From a virus, in the IMG/VR virus record IMGVR_UViG_3300031578_000154, positions 1-37,956 of that record: a DNA stretch of 37,956 bases. One strand, given 5' to 3'. Below the pieces are notes generated by a model. The model was not told the origin of the DNA. It ran no database searches and saw only the letters and a list, made by a program, of their open reading frames with translations. The translations under genes and the position numbers were made by a program. Positions 16,858 through 25,371 of the stretch are shown in pieces; within the stretch, counting starts at the first letter, position 1, and each line of letters begins with the position of its first letter.

Positions 16858-18653
16858 TGTCTCAGTACCTTAAAGATAAAATATCCAAGTACAAAAATCT
16901 TCCAGAAGACATGGCTAGATTGCTGCACAATGATGCCAGTTTGATGGCTGCTTTGGGGGTGGATAATGATAAGGATTTTAATGATTTCTTTTTAATTTCC
17001 GCGCATGTAGGATCCATTGCTAACGATTTGGCGGGAAAAACTCTTAATGCTGGCGATGTCTCCAAAATATCTCACATAGTTTATTCTAATCGCGAAATTA
17101 AACCGATATATAATATATTCAAATTTTATAGTGCAGTTTCGGCAGCTATGGAGCAGTCTGAGACACCTATGAAGAAAACGGCATATCCTCAAGGGTATGG
17201 TAATATTTTTATTGAGAACCCACACACTATGAAGCAGTGGATTCAAACCATGCGTGAGATATATGCTTTAGCTCAGAAGAGGCAAATCGATTTAGGGACA
17301 TCTCTCAATCTTGTAACCAAAAAGTGGAAAACCATGGACAGATTAGACTTTCAACACTGGTTATCTTTTTATCAAGGTAACAATCATCTTAAATATAAAA
17401 TTGCAGGTTTACCAAGATACCTTGAAATAGGAGAAGGAGCCGTACTCCCCACTCATAGCCTGCGAGCCCAGCTTCCTGGCGTTCCTCCGAGAGTTCCAGA
17501 ATCGGTAGAAGAAGATTATACTGTTCGCCGTCAGGAACAGGCTTCGGAGCAAGAATCGCAAAGAGTTTCTGACATACGTGCGGCTCAGGATGATGTAAAG
17601 AAGAAATTAATTGCTCGTTTAACGGCAGCTGAGAGAATTTTCATGAACAACTTAGAGTCGTTTAGAAAAATGTTGGGACCAGAGTATGAGCGGTGGTTAT
17701 CAGTTTTACATGATATTAAGCGTAAAGTGCAAGTGGCTATGCCGGTGAACGCTAAGTCTGTTTTGCTAGAAGATTTAATCTACAAAGAAGCCAACAAGCT
17801 TGAAGCTCAAAATATGTCCAAATCTGCAGATTTAGTGCGTAAAATTGCTCAACCCGCACCGCCACCACTTGGCGGAGATCCTTTAGCACCTCCGGGTGGC
17901 GATCCACTTGCTGGAGATCCGTTGGGAGGTATGGGTGATTTGGGAATGCCGGGAGCAGAAACACCTGCCGCTGAGCCTGCCAAACCTGGCGATGAACACT
18001 TAGCAATGCAAGATTTTGTGCGCAATATGACTGGTGAAACTGAGCCCGAAAAAGAGGACCTACAGACTCAAAGTAGTTTGAAAGTCCAGGCACAAATAGA
18101 ACCAGACTTGGAAGCTCCTGACGCAGCTCCAGCTCCAGAAACACCAGAACAAAAAGCTTTAAAAGCAGACGTGGCGGATAGAGATATTGAGGAAGCTCTC
18201 AAGAATGTTACTATTAATGATTTAATCAAAAAATTGGACGGATTAGCGCAGGCATATCGAATTCGTGAGACAACACGACAGCTTACAGTAGTAGATTTAA
18301 TGATGCAGCAGTTGGGAATTTCCTCTTATTTCTCCAACTTATCTGAAGCGATTAATAAAGCTTATGATTCAAATCAGTACATTCTCACTAGAGTTGAAGA
18401 CATTTTAGCTAGACTCCGCGGCGCTGGCGAGGGTGGAGGCTCCATTCAATCTAAACTAAACTCACAAGAAACCAGGAAAGAAGAGCAAGCAGCTCTGCGA
18501 GCAGGACCAGTGCCCGAGGGAACTCCTGGTGAAGCAGCTCCTGGAGAAGCTCCTGCGGCTCCTGCAGTACCTGCAGGACCGGGTGCGGAAATGGCAGCTC
18601 CAGCGGAAATTGAGACTCCTCCTACCCCGGTTGGTCCGCGAGAAGTTCGGTAA
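16857..18653 (+). CDS. Large Pro/Ala-rich structural-type protein, 598 aa
   Basis: The N-terminal 230 residues form a helical folded region. A coiled-coil-like stretch (RRQEQASEQESQ) is followed by more helices, then a Pro/Gly linker with repeats of GDPLA type near residues 340-365. Another helical domain (about 430-530) follows, and finally an Ala/Pro-rich end (GEAAPGEAPAAPAVPAGPG). Such multi-domain linkers are common in large-phage virion proteins. AGGAGG precedes the overlapping start (TAATG). No enzyme motif is visible. Confidence 0.78.
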   Translation: MSQYLKDKISKYKNLPEDMARLLHNDASLMAALGVDNDKDFNDFFLISAHVGSIANDLAGKTLNAGDVSKISHIVYSNREIKPIYNIFKFYSAVSAAMEQSETPMKKTAYPQGYGNIFIENPHTMKQWIQTMREIYALAQKRQIDLGTSLNLVTKKWKTMDRLDFQHWLSFYQGNNHLKYKIAGLPRYLEIGEGAVLPTHSLRAQLPGVPPRVPESVEEDYTVRRQEQASEQESQRVSDIRAAQDDVKKKLIARLTAAERIFMNNLESFRKMLGPEYERWLSVLHDIKRKVQVAMPVNAKSVLLEDLIYKEANKLEAQNMSKSADLVRKIAQPAPPPLGGDPLAPPGGDPLAGDPLGGMGDLGMPGAETPAAEPAKPGDEHLAMQDFVRNMTGETEPEKEDLQTQSSLKVQAQIEPDLEAPDAAPAPETPEQKALKADVADRDIEEALKNVTINDLIKKLDGLAQAYRIRETTRQLTVVDLMMQQLGISSYFSNLSEAINKAYDSNQYILTRVEDILARLRGAGEGGGSIQSKLNSQETRKEEQAALRAGPVPEGTPGEAAPGEAPAAPAVPAGPGAEMAAPAEIETPPTPVGPREVR

Positions 18654-19730
18654 ATGATACATAGTATTTATAAATTAGCTAGTTTTTTTGAAATGTATTG
18701 TTTAGCCGGCAGGGTGAGCAGTTTAAAAACTAAATACCCTAAAATATCCGTCTTTATTGATCAGTTTGTTAATGCAGATCCGTCTAAATCTAAAAAATAT
18801 GTTCCTTGGATGACTCAACAGTTATTACAAGGACATAACGTAGATGAAATCGTATCAGCAATTAAGTTTTTTAATAACAACTCGAAGAAATTGGCAAAAA
18901 AGGATATCAATAAATATACGGACTTAAAAGAATTGCAAGAATTAGCTCAGCATTCTGGACCTTCAAAACGGGAAGAAAGTATTCAAATTTCCCAAGCAGA
19001 AGTTGAGAAATTATACGAAGATGATAGGTATCTTTTATTAAAACCAAAAACAAAACGTGCAGTTCAAAAGTATGGTGCTGGTACACGGTGGTGTATAACT
19101 TCTGATGATGAAGCTTTTTATACGGAAGCATCATCGATCAATTCGCGATTTTATTTTTTGATTGATAAAACAAAAAAAGGAAAGGATCCTTATTATAAAA
19201 TAGCATTTAGGCATTATGGAAAAAAAGGAGAGGTGAACGCATATTTAGCTAATGATAAAGATATACTTCCAGAGAAAATTCCAGCATATAAAAAATTATC
19301 AACAATAATGGATAACGATGCTGCCACCTCACCGCCACATCCTATATATGAAATCAAGCGGGGTACATTTCCATTAGATAAGTTTATGTCTTTTTGGAAC
19401 AATAATATTAAAAGTCACCAGTTTTTGTTGCAATACGTGCGCCCTAAATATCATCATTTGATTATTGATGAAAACGCGGGTTTTAATGAGATTAATAAGT
19501 GTATATTAAATGCTTTGCGATTGATGGAATTGCCATACAAAGAAATTACACCTGAGACTTTAAAGAAGTTATTTTTAATTATTAAGGACCAGCTTGGTCG
19601 GGGTGCCAGGAAAGACGAGAGTGCTCGGATATTGTCCATAATAAGTAAGCATCCTAATACTCCACCGCAAATTCGCGGCATGGCTTCTGATGAGCTAAAT
19701 AAACTAGACTATGACTATGATGAATGGTAA
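18654..19730 (+). CDS. GTRWC-motif phage protein of unknown function, 358 aa
   Basis: A helical N-terminus (residues 1-110) is followed by the segment RAVQKYGAGTRWCITSDDE and, a little later, RFYFLIDK. I recall this pair of motifs recurring in phage proteins of unknown function. The region looks like a small mixed alpha/beta domain with conserved Trp and Cys that may be catalytic or structural. The gene is visibly more AT-rich than its neighbours, and there is no clear ribosome site before ATG 18654, only the previous stop. Both hint at later acquisition. The function is unknown. Confidence 0.76.
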   Translation: MIHSIYKLASFFEMYCLAGRVSSLKTKYPKISVFIDQFVNADPSKSKKYVPWMTQQLLQGHNVDEIVSAIKFFNNNSKKLAKKDINKYTDLKELQELAQHSGPSKREESIQISQAEVEKLYEDDRYLLLKPKTKRAVQKYGAGTRWCITSDDEAFYTEASSINSRFYFLIDKTKKGKDPYYKIAFRHYGKKGEVNAYLANDKDILPEKIPAYKKLSTIMDNDAATSPPHPIYEIKRGTFPLDKFMSFWNNNIKSHQFLLQYVRPKYHHLIIDENAGFNEINKCILNALRLMELPYKEITPETLKKLFLIIKDQLGRGARKDESARILSIISKHPNTPPQIRGMASDELNKLDYDYDEW

Positions 19731-19731
19731 T

Positions 19732-20484
19732 ATGAAGGTAAATGATCTATTATCTTTAATCGCACAGATTGCGAAGGAGCAAAAACTACCTACTCCTTTC
19801 GTCGTTGGAGGTGCGCCTCGTGATAAAGTAATGGGTCGTTTGGAAAATGTAGCTGATTTAGATATAACCACTGGAGACGATAGTATATACGTTTTAGCTC
19901 GGGAGACAGCTAAGCGTCTGGGAGAGCGTGGACATTATATGGCGTTCCCTGACGGGCATTCACAAATAGAAATTGACGGCATCAAGCTAGACTTCTCTTC
20001 CAACTTCCGATCTCCTGATATCGACCAGAGGTTGAAGCGAGCGGGGTTGCGTAATCCTACCCCTATGTTGCAAGAGTTATACAGTAGAGATTTTACCGTT
20101 AACGCCCTATTAATGAGCATGGATCTGCATACTATTAAAGATCCTACTGGAATGGGCTTGCGAGACATTAAGCGTAAAACAATTCGAACCTGTTTACCCG
20201 CAGCAATTACCTTACGTGATGATCCCAAACGGATAATAAGAACAGTTTATTTAGGCTCCAAGTTGGGTTTTGATTTAGACGACGAAATCGTACACTTTAT
20301 AAAGCGTCATCCTGATGAAATCAACAAAGCCAAGACTCAATATGTAACCAAGAAATTATTGGAGGCATATAGGTGTGATAAGGGTTTGACGGTTAAATTG
20401 TTAGATAAACTGGGTTTGTGGAAGAAAATTCATATTAGCCAGGAAATGGCAAAAGAAGTTATAGGAAAATTGGAAAGGGTGTGA
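19732..20484 (+). CDS. CCA-adding/poly(A) polymerase-like nucleotidyltransferase
   Basis: This is a class II tRNA nucleotidyltransferase/poly(A) polymerase head domain. VVGGAPRD at residues 24-31 is the GG motif. Metal-binding D42 and D44 lie in ADLDITTGD. SRDFTVNALLM, DPTGMGLRDI and the neck motif LRDDPKRIIR with LGF follow. At 250 residues it is much shorter than cellular CCA-adding enzymes of about 400, having head and neck but little of the body and tail. I chose ATG 19732, just after the upstream stop; several in-frame ATGs from 19711 onward overlap it. It may repair tRNA 3' ends or act on another RNA. There are no tRNA genes in the window. Confidence 0.88.
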   Translation: MKVNDLLSLIAQIAKEQKLPTPFVVGGAPRDKVMGRLENVADLDITTGDDSIYVLARETAKRLGERGHYMAFPDGHSQIEIDGIKLDFSSNFRSPDIDQRLKRAGLRNPTPMLQELYSRDFTVNALLMSMDLHTIKDPTGMGLRDIKRKTIRTCLPAAITLRDDPKRIIRTVYLGSKLGFDLDDEIVHFIKRHPDEINKAKTQYVTKKLLEAYRCDKGLTVKLLDKLGLWKKIHISQEMAKEVIGKLERV

Positions 20485-20729
20485 TGCCAAAGAAACGCAA
20501 CAAAAAGCGTAAAAAGCAGAAGACCGAAGATGTGTGTCCTCGATCTCCACCCGAATTAGGACCATTGGGAGTGTGGCGCAAGAACTTTGATTATGCTCCA
20601 GGTGAGTCGCCATATCACGGAAAACCTATCAGCATCCCCGAGTATAGAAAGAAACGAGAGCGTCGTCAACGAAGAAAGAAAATGGCAAGAATGTTATTAA
20701 GAGGTTTTGAGGTGAAGCCAAATGAGTAA
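20484..20729 (+). CDS. Small, very basic protein, 81 aa
   Basis: Strongly basic ends (KKRNKKRKKQK and RKKRERRQRRKK) flank a short Pro-rich middle. It overlaps the nucleotidyltransferase stop (TGATG), with a GGAAAGG ribosome site upstream, and overlaps the next gene by 8 bases. It may bind nucleic acid, but no family is recognised. Confidence 0.72.
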   Translation: MPKKRNKKRKKQKTEDVCPRSPPELGPLGVWRKNFDYAPGESPYHGKPISIPEYRKKRERRQRRKKMARMLLRGFEVKPNE

Positions 20730-21381
20730 AAGAGTAAAATTAGCAGTGCTTCGTGACAACTCTTCGGATAAATGTCCGTTCGGTATAAAAATTCCTCATG
20801 GCTGTAAAAATGCTGGAGAGGTTATCACCAAGATGGCACCATTAAAAATGCTAGGCGAGAAGGCAAGCAAACAAGAGAAGCACGATATAGCACTAGCCAA
20901 TGCGCGTTTGTTAATCTGGGAAAATCCTGAAAAGCGTTGTGCATATGCTGGCAAAATTTTTGATGATAAGAATGTGGTTGAATGTAATTGGGGAGGCAAT
21001 GCTCCTGGCATCTCACAAGATAGTGCTTTAATAGGTAGCCCCTCTTATTCGAGAATGTATGGTAATACAACAATGGATGGATTGTATTCTTATCCATTAG
21101 GTTGGTATGGGGATGAGAACATAAGTCGCAATCTTTATTACGGAGTATATTCTTTACAAGGTAGTGAGGAATCTGAAGATATGGAGAAGTTCGCCGCTTA
21201 TCTTCAGGGTTTAGATGTTGAATTTAACTCGTTACCTGATAAAATACAAGAATTATTGGTAGATTTTGCGCTGGACTATGCTAATAATGCATCATTAATA
21301 AAGAAGGCTACCACTTCACCATTAGTGGGTGACATTTCATTAATTTTGGAGCGCTGGAAGGATAAAAATGACTTTAAATAA
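20722..21381 (+). CDS. Cysteine-motif protein of unknown function, 219 aa
   Basis: The N-terminal half has spaced cysteines in a regular setting: CPFG at 18-21, C28 in HGCKNAG, CAYA near 73 and VECNWG near 88. This suggests a bound metal or Fe-S cluster. The second half is aromatic and Gly/Ser-rich (GLYSYPLGWYGDENISRNLYYG) and then helical. The start overlaps the basic upstream gene by eight bases, and the end overlaps the next gene by 14. Function is not recognised; a structural metal site is the best guess. Confidence 0.74.
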   Translation: MSKRVKLAVLRDNSSDKCPFGIKIPHGCKNAGEVITKMAPLKMLGEKASKQEKHDIALANARLLIWENPEKRCAYAGKIFDDKNVVECNWGGNAPGISQDSALIGSPSYSRMYGNTTMDGLYSYPLGWYGDENISRNLYYGVYSLQGSEESEDMEKFAAYLQGLDVEFNSLPDKIQELLVDFALDYANNASLIKKATTSPLVGDISLILERWKDKNDFK

Positions 21382-22279
21382 AGCAGCTCAAATAGAAGCC
21401 CCTCCTGCATGGGAAGGTTTTAGTGTCGAGGAAGATGAGGATGTATTAATGGCAGACGATCCCGAAGAGTTGGTAGTCGAAGAAGACGAGGACGAGGATG
21501 AGGGTTATGCCGCAGACGACTTGGTCGGCAAAGTAATGATTGCAGTTGATGGCGAAGAGCCTAAAGAGTTCGCGTTTACCTTACCTAATGTGCCCGGCGC
21601 AGATGAAGCTGAGGAGCTTGAGGACGTTGAGGTAGAGGAAGATGACGTACAAGTTCCGGAAGAGCGTGATATGTGGGATTGGGGAGGAGTTGGTAACTTT
21701 ATGCCCTGGCTCTCTAAGATGTTTCAGTCTGTACCTGGACACAATGGTACAGAGACTTCTGGATTAGAGCGTGCCACCTCATTTTTACAAGCTCTAGATA
21801 AGGCTATTTCTCGTGCAGTTCGTTCCGATTTAAAAGACGAGCTAGATATTGCACAAATTGAAAAAGCTCGCGACGAAATCCATAATGGTATCGATAGGTT
21901 AGAGGAGCGTCTTGAGAGAGTTAACAGTAATAAACGTCCCAAGAAAAAGAAGAAGGCATCGGGCGAAGATGAAGGTTTTGTTAAAGAAGCGCAAAAGATT
22001 ACTGGGATCAGTGGAATAGTAATTACGGTTCCGATTTTGCTTTCCCGAATTGCTCGTACTTGTATTAATGGAATGGTTTCTGCTGGTCACGACATCGAGG
22101 ATGTTTTTGCAAAGCAGGTTAAAGCTTACAACTTAACTGTTCGTGAACAAGCTGAGACTTTACAGCTGTTAGCCGATATGGGCTATCAGCTGCGCAGGGA
22201 TCGAGGATTTTTGCCGAACGAAGAAATTGATACTACTAAGTCAGACAATATGGACTGGGCAGCTAATTACCCAGGTTAA
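21368..22279 (+). CDS. Acidic hypothetical protein, 303 aa
   Basis: The first 100 residues are highly acidic and probably disordered (EEDEDEDEG, EELEDVEVEEDD). A folded helical part follows (about 110-195), then a Lys-rich linker (KRPKKKKK) and a final helical part. AAGGA precedes ATG 21368, which overlaps the upstream gene. A scaffold-like or DNA-mimic role could fit such an acidic protein, but nothing specific supports it. Confidence 0.74.
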   Translation: MTLNKAAQIEAPPAWEGFSVEEDEDVLMADDPEELVVEEDEDEDEGYAADDLVGKVMIAVDGEEPKEFAFTLPNVPGADEAEELEDVEVEEDDVQVPEERDMWDWGGVGNFMPWLSKMFQSVPGHNGTETSGLERATSFLQALDKAISRAVRSDLKDELDIAQIEKARDEIHNGIDRLEERLERVNSNKRPKKKKKASGEDEGFVKEAQKITGISGIVITVPILLSRIARTCINGMVSAGHDIEDVFAKQVKAYNLTVREQAETLQLLADMGYQLRRDRGFLPNEEIDTTKSDNMDWAANYPG

Positions 22280-22291
22280 CAGGAGAAACAA

Positions 22292-22780
22292 ATGTCAAAG
22301 AAATTTAGTATTGAACAATTATCAAAGGTTACTGGGTGGGAGACTAAGAAACTAGCTTCTCTTTTACTTTCGCTTAAAAAAATCAGCAACAGGCAAGATG
22401 TAATTTTGACCAAGTTAGCTCAGGTTGGACAAGGCGCAGGCAAAGGTATGGTTAATCCGGTAGGAGATGTAGTAGAGGGGCTTCAGCGTAAGTTGCCTGA
22501 AAGAGCACCGCAGCATGGAACCGGAGAAGTACCATTAGCTCAGCACGTAGACTTTATCATAAAGAAAATTCAACGTAGCCCAATGCCTCCTCCAGATGCA
22601 AATGATGTTGTTCAGTTACTAACTGAGGCTGTTCGTAATCCTGAGGCTGCTAAAGCATATGTGCGTCAGGCTGCGTACCTCGTTCAACAAAACCTTAAAG
22701 CATGGACTAACGCTATGGACGCTCCTAACAGCGCAGAGTGGAAACGACTGCTGTTGATTGCGGATAGCGCACGAGCATAA
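22292..22780 (+). CDS. Helical hypothetical protein, 162 aa
   Basis: The N-terminus (FSIEQLSKVTGWETKKLASL) looks like a small helix-turn-helix. A Gly/Pro linker follows, then a helical C-terminal domain. AGGAGA lies 5 bases before the ATG. It is two genes upstream of TerL, where small terminase subunits are often found, so it is one candidate for that role. This rests on position and the HTH-like start only. Confidence 0.74.
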   Translation: MSKKFSIEQLSKVTGWETKKLASLLLSLKKISNRQDVILTKLAQVGQGAGKGMVNPVGDVVEGLQRKLPERAPQHGTGEVPLAQHVDFIIKKIQRSPMPPPDANDVVQLLTEAVRNPEAAKAYVRQAAYLVQQNLKAWTNAMDAPNSAEWKRLLLIADSARA

Positions 22781-22791
22781 CGGAGCATAAA

Positions 22792-23523
22792 ATGAGAGGC
22801 AGCTTAAAAGTAACTACAGTTTGCGCACAGGGCTACGAAGTCGAACAAGAAGGTAAAGTAGCTCCTTGGTTGAAGCAGTTTGCTAAAGCACAAGATCAGC
22901 AGGAGACTGTTGTGAACCAAGCCCGCAGGCGCAATCAAACCCAGGCAGCTGGATATTTAGATCATGTTCAGAACATCTTAGTTAATCGTCCGCGCTATGC
23001 GACGGTGGAAGATGCGGTTCAGGATTTCCGTAAGCGCACTGGATTAGATAGTTATTTGGAAGAAATTAAGCAAGCTGAGAAGAAACCCAGGTTAGTTAAG
23101 AGCGCTAAATCAACTAGAATTGCAGCCAGAATTAACGTCCTAGAAAAGCTGGGATTAAAAAAAAAAGTAAAGCAAGCAGCTGACGCTCAGACATTTCCCT
23201 CATCATTATCTAAATATACAGAAGCTGTCAATGACATTATTTCCTTTATTAAGAATAGGATTGAGGATTTGCATGCTCTGGGTGTAACCGTTCCACAATT
23301 GCAACAAAGCATATTGGAAAACTTTGGCATACGTCATGGTGTCCAAGATAAAGATGTTTACAATCAAGAAGTTGAAAAGTGGTTAAGCGATCAAATAGAA
23401 GAAGCACAGGGATTAGTATCTGCTGAAGAAGGTTCTCCTAGCTTAGGAGCAGGGGTTAATCGAGAAATGGACTCTCAAGAGGATAGCGATGCTTTTGCGG
23501 GATTAATGCCAGCATCTTCTTGA
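22792..23523 (+). CDS. Hypothetical protein directly upstream of TerL, 243 aa
   Basis: This mostly helical, charged protein has a basic middle (KKPRLVKSAKSTRIAARI), a second helical domain (about 140-210) and an acidic Ser-rich tail. GGAG precedes ATG 22792. It ends 9 bases before TerL. It could be a small terminase or packaging adaptor, but no motif confirms this. Confidence 0.73.
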   Translation: MRGSLKVTTVCAQGYEVEQEGKVAPWLKQFAKAQDQQETVVNQARRRNQTQAAGYLDHVQNILVNRPRYATVEDAVQDFRKRTGLDSYLEEIKQAEKKPRLVKSAKSTRIAARINVLEKLGLKKKVKQAADAQTFPSSLSKYTEAVNDIISFIKNRIEDLHALGVTVPQLQQSILENFGIRHGVQDKDVYNQEVEKWLSDQIEEAQGLVSAEEGSPSLGAGVNREMDSQEDSDAFAGLMPASS

Positions 23524-23532
23524 TAAGGGTTT

Positions 23533-25356
23533 ATGCAAGATCATCCATTATTTGAAAAGTTTAAGTTAGGATTAAGCAATTTAGATCCAGTTAAGTTTTG
23601 TCAAGACAATTTAGTCTTGGATGGCAAACCCTTCCGCGTTGAAGGTAATGGTTATAAACCATTTGCCGATATTTATAGACGTATTGGAATTACATCTTTA
23701 AACTCCGAATCTAAACCGGTAGTTTTAGTTAAGGGTCGCCAGGTTGGTGCCACCACCATGGCAGTCTCTCTGGAGATGTATTTTATGGCTTCTGGTTTGT
23801 TTGGGAACCACGGACGCCCACCCATACGTGTATTACACTGCTTTCCCACATTGGTGCACGTATTTGATTTTGCCAAGACTAAATTAAAAGCTACCATATC
23901 GCAATCGCGTTTGTTGGACGATCCGAGCAATCCAAATAAAAAGATCCCATTTATTGAAAAATATATAGACAAGTCATCTTCAGCTAGTAACTCTTTGCAG
24001 TTTAAACAATTTGTGGATGGCAACTTTTTACGCGTAGAATCTACTGGTTTAGATGCTGATAGGCTTCGTGGTGGTACTGCTGATGTTATCTTCTATGACG
24101 AGTGTCAAGATATATGTAAGGATGCAATTGCCAACGCAAACAAATTACTTGCGCAAGCAAAATATGGTAACAGTGGTGTTAAGGTTTATTTTGGAACTCC
24201 CAAGCAACGGGGTGGACATTACTGGGATATGTGGCAACTATCTAATCAGCAGTATTATCATTTAGGTTGTGAGAGTTGTGATAAATTATTTCCACTATAC
24301 ACTACTGGCAGTGATGATTGGAAAAAAATATGGTTGTTTGGCTGGACAGTAAAGTGTCCGCATTGCGGGTTTGAGCAAGACAAGCGCGAGGCAGCCGAGC
24401 GTGGCAAGTGGGTGGCTTTAAAGCCTGAAAATGATAGATATATTGGTTATCATATTAACCAAATGTACATGCCCAACTACACTAAAGAGAAAATACTAGA
24501 CGAACGTCCTGAAGTTAACCCATCTATGACTGAAAGAGGGTATCAGAATGAAGTTTTAGGCGAGTTTTACCGCGGCGAAGCGTCTCCTATTACACCAGAA
24601 GAAATTAGAGAACACTGTGCTGATGAGAAGCGCGGTTTTGTTCAAGGCATATCTCTTCGAGAAAATAAGAAAGTATATGCTGGATTTGACTGGGGTGGAA
24701 AAGATTTTGTGGACGCCGGCGAGCGAAGCACTCAAGGGCAGTCTTATAGTTGTGGGGTTATTCTGACTGAAGAAGGTCCCAATCTTTTATCTATTCAATT
24801 TGCAACCTTGTTGAAACGTAATGATTTGGAAACAAAAAAAGAAATTGTGAACGAGATGTTTCGTCGGTACAGCGTTAAACTAGGGGTAGGAGATATTGGG
24901 CATGCTAATGATCTTTCAGAAATTTTACATCGTGAACATGGTAATCGGTTCTTGGCTAGCCAAGCATCTTCGCATGTAAATAATAGGATAAAATTTAATT
25001 CTGATTACATGCCACCAACTATTGTATTTGAAAAGGATTATCACGTAGCAGAGATGTTTAGTTTAATGAAGCGTGGCATGATACGTTTTCCGTACAAGAG
25101 TTACGAACAGATTTATTGGTTGGTAAATCATTGTTCAAGCATGGAGATAAAAACTACAGCAAATGTATATGGTGAGCCCGTTTTTAGGTATGTAAAAGGT
25201 ACAACTCCCAATGACGGACTGATGGCATTGATAAATGCATATTTGGCTTACAAATTTGATATCACCGGTTCTTTTAGTAATAAAATGGCAGGTCTTATGG
25301 ATAAACCTGGTCGAAAACAAATTCCTGCAGTGATTGGTTATATTCCTAGAATGTAA
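23533..25356 (+). CDS. terL: Terminase large subunit (TerL)
   Basis: This is the DNA-packaging motor ATPase and nuclease, docking on the portal encoded next. The ATPase half has an adapted Walker A, KGRQVGATT at residues 67-75, and Walker B VIFYDE with D189 and E190. A zinc-finger-like linker follows (CESCDKLF ... CPHCGFE), as in GpA-like terminases. The RNase H-like nuclease has D386 in AGFDWGG, a second acidic site in VGDIGHANDL and a third in NDGLMAL. At 607 residues it is of normal length and intact, with no intein. AAGG precedes ATG 23533. Confidence 0.95.
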   Translation: MQDHPLFEKFKLGLSNLDPVKFCQDNLVLDGKPFRVEGNGYKPFADIYRRIGITSLNSESKPVVLVKGRQVGATTMAVSLEMYFMASGLFGNHGRPPIRVLHCFPTLVHVFDFAKTKLKATISQSRLLDDPSNPNKKIPFIEKYIDKSSSASNSLQFKQFVDGNFLRVESTGLDADRLRGGTADVIFYDECQDICKDAIANANKLLAQAKYGNSGVKVYFGTPKQRGGHYWDMWQLSNQQYYHLGCESCDKLFPLYTTGSDDWKKIWLFGWTVKCPHCGFEQDKREAAERGKWVALKPENDRYIGYHINQMYMPNYTKEKILDERPEVNPSMTERGYQNEVLGEFYRGEASPITPEEIREHCADEKRGFVQGISLRENKKVYAGFDWGGKDFVDAGERSTQGQSYSCGVILTEEGPNLLSIQFATLLKRNDLETKKEIVNEMFRRYSVKLGVGDIGHANDLSEILHREHGNRFLASQASSHVNNRIKFNSDYMPPTIVFEKDYHVAEMFSLMKRGMIRFPYKSYEQIYWLVNHCSSMEIKTTANVYGEPVFRYVKGTTPNDGLMALINAYLAYKFDITGSFSNKMAGLMDKPGRKQIPAVIGYIPRM

Positions 25357-25371
25357 CATAAAAGGAAATAA

